The translations under genes were made by a program, and so were the position numbers. From the NCBI GenBank assembly GCA_025362915.1, contig JANYEU010000061.1:1-6805 (forward strand): 6,805 nucleotides of DNA, written 5' to 3'. Each line of letters opens with the position of its first letter. Position 1 is the stretch's first letter. This document shows positions 1-4,674 of the stretch, piece after piece. The notes under the pieces are model-generated. The model saw only the letters and a list, made by a program, of their open reading frames with translations, made no database searches and was not told the origin of the DNA. The DNA is from Chitinophagaceae bacterium (GTDB taxonomy: Bacteria > Bacteroidota > Bacteroidia > Chitinophagales > Chitinophagaceae).

Positions 1-841
1 ATAATGGTTTTATCCCATTCATTTGTTGTTCAAGTCCCCGTTGACCGTTCAAAAGTATCGCAGCAGAATTTGCTACGTAAAACGAAGTGCCACACACCAG
101 TTCCGTACCGTCTGCCATCATTGCTTTTATAATCCATTGCACCCTGCCTGCCCTACTGTAATTTATGGAAACAGGCTCACCCATCGTCATTGTTTTAAAT
201 CCCGCGCCATTACCAAAGTTTATTTTCAATTCATGAATATTCTTTCCGGTATTGTTCCAAAATAGGTTTTCGTTACATACAAAAGACACCCTGTTTGTAT
301 TGCTGTAACCTTTATTGGGGCAACCAATAAATATTTTTTTCACTTCGTAAGGGCTTTCGTTGGTAGTGGGCATATCAAAAACCTGCATCTTCTTTTTATC
401 ATAGCGAAGCAGTTTTCTTTTAAAGGCATCTTCCTTTACCTCACTGTAATTGCCCAACAGTATTGGGATGGGGATGGGTAAATAATCGTTGGTACTGTTG
501 ATGAGCAATCTGTTTACCTCCTTTATGTCAGGTAATGGATTTACTGTTTCGCCGCAATAACTTGTTTGTAACTGAAAGTAGAGTGTACGCCAAAGGTTTA
601 TATCTATCCTGTTACTATCGCTACGGATGCCATTAAAGGTTGACATAGGATAAATGGGGCATCCGTACTCCTGAAGGAAACGTCCGGGTATTTGCGTTTT
701 ATCCAACGGAGCGAATATGTATTGCAACAATTTTTTTGGTGAGGAGGTATCTGGAGGCAATGTATTTCCCTTAACTATTGCGGAGACGATAAATGTGAAA
801 GTAAATAGAACCAGTGCCAAGCGTGTATATTGTTTTTGCAT
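1..841 (-). CDS. secreted protein of unknown function, C-terminus cut by the window edge
   Basis: A frame reading leftward from the ATG at 841-839 stays open for 280 codons and runs off the window at base 2. The start is typical of an exported protein: MQKQYTR, then a hydrophobic stretch of about 16 residues (LALVLFTFTFIVSAIV), then a likely signal peptidase cut near residue 25. The mature part opens with a Pro/Ser/Thr-rich linker and then FAPLDKTQIPGRFLQEYG. I recall similar 'LDK.QIP.G.L.EYG' openings from large secreted Bacteroidetes proteins, but I cannot verify this. No catalytic motif or named domain is recognisable in the visible part, and any C-terminal sorting domain would lie outside the window. 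The gene is transcribed away from everything else here, so it is not part of an operon with the other genes. The coding call is firm because of the long open frame and the signal peptide; the function is unknown. Confidence 0.85.
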   Translation of the reverse strand, partial: MQKQYTRLALVLFTFTFIVSAIVKGNTLPPDTSSPKKLLQYIFAPLDKTQIPGRFLQEYGCPIYPMSTFNGIRSDSNRIDINLWRTLYFQLQTSYCGETVNPLPDIKEVNRLLINSTNDYLPIPIPILLGNYSEVKEDAFKRKLLRYDKKKMQVFDMPTTNESPYEVKKIFIGCPNKGYSNTNRVSFVCNENLFWNNTGKNIHELKINFGNGAGFKTMTMGEPVSINYSRAGRVQWIIKAMMADGTELVCGTSFYVANSAAILLNGQRGLEQQMNGIKPL

Positions 842-1153
842 AATAAAAGTATGTCTAAATGATTTTAAAAACCTTTAATAGGCCTGTTGTTTTGCTGAAT
901 ATCCCGTTCAAGGTTGGCTCTTGCCAAATAACCTTTTTTGTTAGTGTGTCAACAGCTTGCTTGTTGTATTTGTACATTTTTAATGCCAAACACATCTTCA
1001 AAATTATTACGTTGCAAAGTTCCGGTAGGGTAGTGGCAGTGTTGTTATACGATTGTAGGTTTATGTTATATAATTCATAGTTTTGGGTGGGTAGATGGCA
1101 ATTTATATGGGGTTTTTACAATTACCTTTTGATTGCTTTAGGAAGAGATAAAT
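842..1153. other. intergenic stretch without a supported gene
   Basis: This is the 5' flank of the minus-strand secreted-protein gene and presumably contains its promoter, but no good TTTG/TAnnTTTG pair stands out. Short open frames exist on the plus strand (for example 859-1080), but they lack a ribosome-binding sequence, a recognisable domain and a normal amino acid balance. The only structure worth noting is a hairpin near 910-939, listed separately. Confidence 0.5.
910..939 (+). terminator. weak terminator-like hairpin
   Basis: AAGGTT (910-915) pairs with AACCTT (930-935) and GGC (916-918) with GCC (923-925). A four-base bulge lies on the 3' side, and a T run (934-939) overlaps and follows the stem. 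No plus-strand gene lies directly upstream, so it would only stop antisense transcription coming from under the minus-strand gene. It could equally be a chance structure in that gene's 5' region. Confidence 0.2.
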
Positions 1154-1264
1154 ATGATTCCGCTAACATCCATATTTGCAATATGGTTGTTAGCTGCTGG
1201 TTTATTTCTTTTATTCGCCGATGTTGGTTGGTTTCTTCACCACATCAATCAACAGAATGTTTAA
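1154..1264 (+). CDS. possible 36-residue membrane peptide
   Basis: An ATG at 1154 opens a 36-codon frame ending with TAA at 1262-1264. The peptide begins MIPLTSIFAIWLLAAGLFLL and ends in HHINQQNV. It has one hydrophobic segment of about 20 residues, long enough to cross a membrane, and a short polar tail. AGGAAGAG lies about six bases before the ATG and resembles a ribosome-binding site. Against it: the 5' half lies in a near-perfect hairpin (1162-1194), and codons 21-29 lie in an inverted repeat shared with 1597-1618, so non-coding structure may explain the sequence. I do not recognise a family. This is a low-confidence call that conservation in relatives would settle. Confidence 0.25.
   Translation: MIPLTSIFAIWLLAAGLFLLFADVGWFLHHINQQNV
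1162..1194. repeat. hairpin with 14-bp stem
   Basis: The arms 1162-1175 and 1181-1194 pair over 14 positions with one mismatch, around the 5-base loop TTGCA. No T run follows, so it is not a standard intrinsic terminator. It sits inside the possible small peptide gene. Confidence 0.6.
1216..1240. repeat. inverted copy of the segment at 1597-1618
   Basis: CGCCGATGTTGG at 1216-1227 is the exact reverse complement of 1607-1618. The match continues through TTTCTTCAC (1232-1240) against 1598-1606, allowing a three-base insertion and one mismatch. The two copies lie about 390 bp apart on either side of the MITE-like element. They would have been only about 90 bp apart before that element inserted, so the pair may be the outer stem of an older structured locus. 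Confidence 0.6.
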
Positions 1265-1321
1265 TAATGAGTTCTTTTACAAATATATAGGTTCTGCTTA
1301 TAGATGTTGGGGGAAGAACAC

Positions 1322-1597
1322 CAGGGCAAACGCATATAAATTTAAAATGCTTAAAATAGACTAATACTCGCATTTCCACCAGTGCTTACATAAGCCACCT
1401 TAGGGAAATTCGGTTTTAGCGCAGCTAAAATTGAGAAAAATCCGAAGGGATATTTTTCTCAAAGGGTTAACCGTAGTGGCGTTGTAAGCACGAAGCCTGC
1501 CGGCTTGAGGCAAAAAGAATAAAAAGAATAAAATGAATTAATTTATTCAGTCTAGCCATAGTTTTAAAGAAAAACAAATTTATATGCGTTTGCCCTG
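1322..1597. mobile_element. MITE-like non-autonomous element
   Basis: Positions 1322-1343 and 1576-1597 are perfect 22-bp terminal inverted repeats, beginning CAGGGCAAACGCATATAA at the left end. GAAGAACAC flanks both ends directly (1313-1321 and 1599-1607), as expected of a target-site duplication. It is 9 bp with a one-base offset on the right, or 10 bp with one mismatch. The 276-bp interior has no room for a transposase but contains nested inverted repeats: GTGCTTACA (1382-1390) with TGTAAGCAC (1483-1491), GCCAC (1394-1398) with GTGGC (1476-1480), and a central hairpin at 1431-1462. AAAAAGAAT is tandemly repeated near 1511-1530. A 9-10 bp duplication is common for IS4-type transposases, so mobilisation in trans by such an element is a reasonable inference. 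Confidence 0.78.
1431..1462. repeat. central hairpin of the MITE-like element
   Basis: TTGAGAAAAAT (1431-1441) pairs perfectly with ATTTTTCTCAA (1452-1462). CC (1442-1443) can extend the stem against GG (1448-1449), leaving the tetraloop GAAG and a two-base bulge. It lies close to the middle of the element, as expected when the whole element folds on itself. Confidence 0.65.
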
Positions 1598-1668
1598 TGA
1601 AGAACACCAACATCGGCGGGAACTTTTAGAAGTTGGTAAATCTATAGGTGAGATTATATTGATGATAA

Positions 1669-1699
1669 GATTAGGCAACTTTCCAAAAGTTACCTAATC
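1669..1699. repeat. hairpin with 14-bp stem and 3-base loop
   Basis: The arms 1669-1682 (GATTAGGCAACTTT) and 1686-1699 (AAAGTTACCTAATC) pair with a single C/A mismatch around the loop CCA. No T run follows on either strand, and no gene ends nearby. It may be a remnant terminator or part of the structured locus disrupted by the MITE-like element. Confidence 0.55.
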
Positions 1700-1729
1700 A
1701 ACCATCCTGCTCATTTTCGATGTTACCAG

Positions 1730-1793
1730 CAATCTATCTCCCAATCCATCAACTCCTTTTCCCTCCTCCAATCATCCCATTATCAACCCAATA
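1730..1793. other. 64-base tract with no G on the plus strand
   Basis: No G occurs from 1730 to 1793, so the minus strand is C-free. The core around 1751-1769 is almost pure pyrimidine (TCCTTTTCCCTCCTCC). No gene, hairpin or tandem repeat is visible within it. It separates the hairpin at 1669-1699 from the 42-bp array. Confidence 0.5.
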
Positions 1794-1827
1794 GACCCTT
1801 TTGTAAGCCCCAATTATCTAAATACAT

Positions 1828-2079
1828 ATAAATTCAATTGAATTTACTCGTGTAGACGTTCCGTATGACATAAATTCAATTGAATTTACCCATCTTCTCG
1901 TGTCGTATGACATAAATTCAATTGAAATTATTCGTGTTGACGTGTCTCATGACATAAATTCAATTGAATTTACCCGTGTTGTTGTGACGTATGACATAAA
2001 ATCAATTGAATTTATGTCATAAGACACCTTTGATGACATAAATTGTACTTTTTAACCCCATATCGTTGAGACGTATGAT
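1828..2079. repeat. tandem array of six 42-bp units with a central palindrome
   Basis: Units begin at 1828, 1870, 1912, 1954, 1996 and 2038, each exactly 42 bp. Each starts ATAAATTC or a close variant and ends near GTATGAC. The core TAAATTCAATTGAATTTA is an 18-bp palindrome with no spacer. It is perfect in units 1, 2 and 4, has one changed base in units 3 and 5, and is lost in unit 6. The remaining 15-20 bases vary but often contain CGTGT and GACGT. Since 42 bp is four turns of B-DNA, all palindromes face the same side of the helix. A palindrome without a loop fits a dimeric DNA-binding protein better than an RNA hairpin. AT-rich DNA follows, with the next gene starting at 2247. The array could be a cluster of operators or another protein-assembly site. 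Confidence 0.9.
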
Positions 2080-2246
2080 AGTAATTGTAAAAAATCATTC
2101 AATAATGACTAATTTAGACAGAATAAAAAGTTTTTGAAAATCAAATAATTTTTATAAATATTTTATTTAAAATTAAAAAAAATATTACCAAATAACTTAC
2201 ATAACTTGCAAGAATTAATTTAACGGTTAATTTTAAAAACGCTATT
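2080..2246 (+). promoter_or_regulatory. AT-rich upstream region, presumed promoter of the 318-aa gene
   Basis: Between the array and the start codon the sequence is strongly AT-rich, with long A and T runs (2130-2190). The best Bacteroidetes-style match is TTG at 2206-2208 and TAATTTTA at 2228-2235, 19 bases apart (consensus TTTG - 19-21 - TAnnTTTG, so one mismatch in the downstream box). This would place the transcript start only a few bases before the ATG at 2247. The assignment is weak because AT-rich DNA gives such matches by chance. Confidence 0.3.
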
Positions 2247-3203
2247 ATGAAACATATTTGGTTGTACCTGCAAAATCCCTTTTTTAACTGTACCAAAAAG
2301 AATTACAAAAAGGCCGTAAAGATTTCTGCCTACACTGATGCCCGCCTCTTTATAAAAATTGCCGACCCTTTTTATGCGGCTTTATATGCCACCTATCATC
2401 CCCTGCATCTGGCATTGGTTTCTGCTTATAACATCTGGAAAGCCCAAGGTGGCACACAAAAGGGTAGTACAGTAAGCTTGGCAGATTTGTTGGCACAACT
2501 AAATCCCGGCAAAAGTGGTTTGTGGAACAGAGCGGTTCAATTGCTTTATCCCGTGGGCAGTGCCATATATACTGCCATCTTTCCAAAGAAGATGAAACCC
2601 TTCTATGCAGGCACAACACAGGATCGCGTTAATGCGGTAGCCCAACTGGAAATTTCGTTGACAGGTAAGGCTGGCTTGGCTACCACACTGGCAGACGTAA
2701 CCACTTTTTCCAGCGACCTGGCCGCTGCCGAAACAGCACAGTCAGGCAGCATGGGTACAACAGCCACTGCCAGTGAAAACGTGGAAACAGCCCGTGTGAA
2801 TGCAATGGTGATGCTATATTCCATTTTGGGGCAGTGCATAGGGAAGTTGGCCGCAACACCAAGTTTGATTACCGTTTTGTTTAACCTAAGTGTGATACGC
2901 AATAAACTGCAAACAATCTTTATGGGCGCATTGAAAGTGGGAGGCTTTGAAACAATTGTTCAACGGTCGTATGATTTAACTGATACCATCGATGGCAGCA
3001 GTGACGGTAATACTGAACTAGGCTTTTATCTGGCTGAAAACCCTAACGAAGGGCCAACGGGTTATACGGTGATAAATGTACTATCCACCAAAACAAGAAG
3101 TATCGGCATCCCGGAATTTATAAACAATACCACCAATACTTTCCTGTGTGTGGTAAACCTTTCCGATACTTTGGCCGGGCATTATAATGTGAATGTAGCA
3201 TAA
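2247..3203 (+). CDS. conserved-looking protein of unknown function (318 aa)
   Basis: A complete frame from ATG 2247 to TAA 3201-3203. I do not recognise a named family, though the motif DPFYAALYATYHPLHLAL (residues 40-57) reminds me of uncharacterised Bacteroidetes proteins. Three zones are visible. Residues 1-130 are basic at the start and then aromatic and probably helical (FYAALYATYHPL, WNRAVQLLYPVG). Residues 131-220 are rich in Ala, Thr and Ser (LATTLADVTTFSSDLAAAET) and look like helices with a flexible stretch. Residues 240-318 look like a beta-rich C-terminal domain (GYTVINVLS, TFLCVVNLSD, HYNVNVA). There is no signal peptide and no clear membrane segment, so it is probably cytoplasmic. 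The start lacks a Shine-Dalgarno sequence, as is usual in Bacteroidetes. It is preceded by the 42-bp palindrome array and followed by a hairpin of the heptad repeat family. Confidence 0.82.
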   Translation: MKHIWLYLQNPFFNCTKKNYKKAVKISAYTDARLFIKIADPFYAALYATYHPLHLALVSAYNIWKAQGGTQKGSTVSLADLLAQLNPGKSGLWNRAVQLLYPVGSAIYTAIFPKKMKPFYAGTTQDRVNAVAQLEISLTGKAGLATTLADVTTFSSDLAAAETAQSGSMGTTATASENVETARVNAMVMLYSILGQCIGKLAATPSLITVLFNLSVIRNKLQTIFMGALKVGGFETIVQRSYDLTDTIDGSSDGNTELGFYLAENPNEGPTGYTVINVLSTKTRSIGIPEFINNTTNTFLCVVNLSDTLAGHYNVNVA

Positions 3204-3204
3204 A

Positions 3205-3266
3205 AGTGATGAATTATGAGTGATGGATCCTACTCACTCATAACTCATCACTCATAATTCATCACT
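3205..3266. repeat. heptad-family hairpin with 21-bp perfect stem
   Basis: The arms 3205-3225 and 3246-3266 are perfectly complementary over 21 bp, around a 20-base loop. The right half is built of 7-base words (TCATAAC, TCATCAC, TCATAAT, TCATCAC). It begins right after the stop codon of the 318-aa gene and ends 12 bases before the next ATG. It may act as a transcript 3' end or stability element; there is no T run after it. Confidence 0.85.
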
Positions 3267-3277
3267 AACTACTTCTT

Positions 3278-4387
3278 ATGCAATGTTATCAATTAGATTT
3301 TCCAGATGGTGATTGGATAAATCCGGCTTATGCGCTGCAGATTAGTTTTTCTTATGTACTAAGTGATATCACTACCATATCTGGGCATACAACTATGATG
3401 CTTTATTTTGAGCATCATTTTAAAAAACGTACCCTTATCGACAGGGCGCATATAGTATATGATCTTCAGAAAAATGAACCAGAGGCAAGAGCGGCATTAG
3501 AAAATTTCTTTACTCAATACAAGAAGGTAAAAGCCATTAAGCACCCTCCGGCATTAATCTTTTTGGCGTATAAGAAGTTGGAAAGTACTATGGACAAGGT
3601 ATTGAAAGACTGGGTGAACGGCGTTTGTGAGGTTCTTGAGAAGAATGGGTTTTATGCTTTCTCAAGGAATTTTAAGCCGGGTATATTAAACAGTTATTAC
3701 TTGGGAAATGATGTAATTTCGGGGCAGGATTTGACTATTGACACAGTAGAAACCTTTAGTAACAAATTGCTTGTTAAGGGTATGGACAAGATTATTTGGT
3801 TGATGGCAGAAGGGTTTTATAGTTATTTATATTTTGGTGAGGGCGCCATTACATCAATAGATGCCATAGAGGAAGGTAAGCCATATCTTGTTAAATCCCT
3901 TAAAATACCTAACATCAACTTGTTGAGTTGCGAAGAGCTAGATATACTTAGGGAAACAATTGCTAAACTTACATCTAATTTTAGGGCTGAAACAGATGCT
4001 TGGGCTACCCAATGCTACACTGCAAAGAGTGGTGGTAATTACTTTAAAGAAAAGTTGATGCCACTGATGGCAACCGTTCAGGGTGCGATAGATAATGACC
4101 CATTACTACAACAGTGGCGTAACATTGATAGTGTAAAAAATACTTCTGCCATATACTTTGGTGAAGTTTCTCCATTGATACTTTGGAAGTATTATAAAAA
4201 CAATCTTATCCTTTCGGAAGAAATATATAATCAGTTGATTAAAGAATATAAGGGAAGGGAAAGCTACACCATACCCGTGATGGTGTTTGCGTATCATCTG
4301 GATGCATTGAAACTACAAACCTGGCAAATGGAAAATGGATTGCAAAATGAATGGGTGGGGGCGGTGAAGAAATATGCGGAGATTTAG
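3278..4387 (+). CDS. protein of unknown function (369 aa)
   Basis: A complete frame from ATG 3278 to TAG 4385-4387. The start is well bounded: an in-frame TAA lies at 3266-3268, and this is the first ATG after it. I do not recognise the protein. It has no signal peptide or membrane segment, is probably soluble, and looks mainly helical with many Lys, Glu and aromatic residues. Possible landmarks are MMLYFEHHFKKRTLIDRAHI (40-59), MDKIIWLMAEGFYSYLYFGE (169-188) and an acidic/helical stretch CEELDILRETIAKLTSNFRA (218-237). No nucleotide-binding loop, metal-binding cluster or known catalytic signature is visible. It lies 74 bases after the 318-aa gene with a long hairpin between them, so the two may share a transcript or be separate. 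A single arm of the same repeat family follows it. The coding call is firm; the function is open. Confidence 0.85.
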   Translation: MQCYQLDFPDGDWINPAYALQISFSYVLSDITTISGHTTMMLYFEHHFKKRTLIDRAHIVYDLQKNEPEARAALENFFTQYKKVKAIKHPPALIFLAYKKLESTMDKVLKDWVNGVCEVLEKNGFYAFSRNFKPGILNSYYLGNDVISGQDLTIDTVETFSNKLLVKGMDKIIWLMAEGFYSYLYFGEGAITSIDAIEEGKPYLVKSLKIPNINLLSCEELDILRETIAKLTSNFRAETDAWATQCYTAKSGGNYFKEKLMPLMATVQGAIDNDPLLQQWRNIDSVKNTSAIYFGEVSPLILWKYYKNNLILSEEIYNQLIKEYKGRESYTIPVMVFAYHLDALKLQTWQMENGLQNEWVGAVKKYAEI

Positions 4388-4445
4388 GCATACGGTAAGA
4401 TATTGTAAGGTTTTTTATTTGCAAATTACAATTTATGGACTTCAC

Positions 4446-4484
4446 CTCACTCATAACTCATCACTCATAATTCATAACTAACTA
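4446..4484. repeat. single arm of the heptad repeat family
   Basis: This 39-base stretch matches 3233-3271 at all but one position, in the same orientation. It is made of 7-base words (TCATAAC, TCATCAC, TCATAAT, TCATAAC). Unlike the copies at 3205-3266 and 5574-5642, the complementary arm is missing, so no hairpin can form. It lies just upstream of the his promoter-like box. Confidence 0.8.
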
Positions 4485-4493
4485 ATTTCCCCC

Positions 4494-4501
4494 TATTTTT
4501 G
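4494..4501 (+). promoter_or_regulatory. his operon promoter, -7 box
   Basis: TATTTTTG is a full match to the Bacteroidetes -7 consensus TAnnTTTG. At the expected 19-21 base spacing upstream there is only TTC (4471-4473) rather than TTG, so the -33 element is imperfect. Transcription would start about four bases after the box, at 4505-4506. That is directly at the leader-peptide ATG and would give a leaderless or nearly leaderless transcript. Confidence 0.55.
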
Positions 4502-4505
4502 CGGC

Positions 4506-4559
4506 ATGAATAAAATAGCAATACTGCATCATCATTGTCTTATGTTACCAAACGGGTAA
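4506..4559 (+). CDS. hisL: histidine leader peptide of the his operon attenuator
   Basis: A 17-codon frame encodes MNKIAILHHHCLMLPNG and ends with TAA at 4557-4559. Three consecutive CAT histidine codons occupy 4527-4535, the signature of a regulatory leader peptide whose translation senses charged His-tRNA. It lies 111 bases before hisG and is followed by a strong intrinsic terminator, as in classical his attenuators of enteric bacteria, though the peptide is not similar in sequence. There is no Shine-Dalgarno sequence. The product itself probably has no function beyond being translated. The stop codon lies inside the segment that can form the antiterminator, so a ribosome that finishes the peptide would cover that segment. 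The symbol hisL is used by analogy with enteric leaders. Confidence 0.88.
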   Translation: MNKIAILHHHCLMLPNG

Positions 4560-4602
4560 GCGTGGATGTTTGTATTGTGCAACATATTTATCAGGCTTAC
4601 TA
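4545..4602 (+). promoter_or_regulatory. attenuator switch region: early hairpin versus antiterminator
   Basis: Segment 1 TTACC (4545-4549) can pair with GGTAA (4555-4559) of segment 2. Segment 2, GGTAAGCGTG (4555-4564), can instead pair with CAGGCTTACT (4592-4601), the 5' arm of the terminator: six Watson-Crick pairs, a G-U pair on one side, and two further pairs beyond one G/G mismatch. Segment 2 is thus a near copy of the terminator's 3' arm (GTAAGCCTG). A small stem ATGTT/AACAT (4566-4570 with 4581-4585) can nest in the loop of the antiterminator. A ribosome stalled at the His codons leaves segment 2 free, so the antiterminator wins and hisG is transcribed. Pairing was worked out by eye; no energies were calculated. 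Confidence 0.75.
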
Positions 4603-4629
4603 CATAAACTAGTAAGCCTGTTTTTATTT
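4592..4629 (+). terminator. intrinsic terminator of the his attenuator
   Basis: CAGGCTTACTA (4592-4602) and TAGTAAGCCTG (4610-4620) form an uninterrupted 11-bp stem with a 7-base loop. TTTTTATTT (4621-4629) follows immediately. It lies after the His leader peptide and 41 bases before hisG, with no other gene end nearby, so its role is premature termination of the his transcript when histidine is plentiful. Confidence 0.93.
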
Positions 4630-4630
4630 A

Positions 4631-4674
4631 ATCATTCAATCATAATTCTAAAATCATTTAATCATAATTTATGA
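4631..4674. repeat. 22-bp tandem duplication before hisG
   Basis: The 22-bp segments 4631-4652 and 4653-4674 both follow the pattern ATCATTyAATCATAATTy and diverge in the last four bases. The second copy runs into the hisG start codon. The words (ATCAT, TCATAAT) resemble the heptad repeat family of this region. It may simply be an AT-rich untranslated leader. Confidence 0.5.

Noticed and set aside
23..265. Plus-strand frame opposite the secreted-protein gene
   Set aside because: It lies fully antisense to the long minus-strand frame, which has a signal peptide and normal protein composition.
859..1290. Two short plus-strand frames (859-1080 and 1087-1290) as genes
   Set aside because: No ribosome-binding sequence, no recognisable domain, unbalanced amino acid composition; they look like chance frames in AT-rich intergenic DNA.
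1828..2079. CRISPR array
   Set aside because: The conserved part plus variable part is only 42 bp, leaving 15-20 variable bases that still share words such as CGTGT. That is too short for spacers, and no cas-like gene is near.
1828..2246. Replication origin with iterons and an AT-rich unwinding region
   Set aside because: The layout is suggestive, but no DnaA-box-like TTATnCACA sequence and no replication initiator gene are visible, and the surrounding genes look chromosomal.
842..2246. tRNA or rRNA genes in the long gap
   Set aside because: No cloverleaf landmarks such as the GTTCRANTC T-arm with a matching acceptor stem were found; the hairpins present do not form a tRNA fold.
4402..4432. 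Terminator after the 369-aa gene (ATTGTAA with TTACAAT, T run at 4411-4416)
   Set aside because: The stem is only seven AT-rich pairs and the T run lies inside the loop rather than after the stem.
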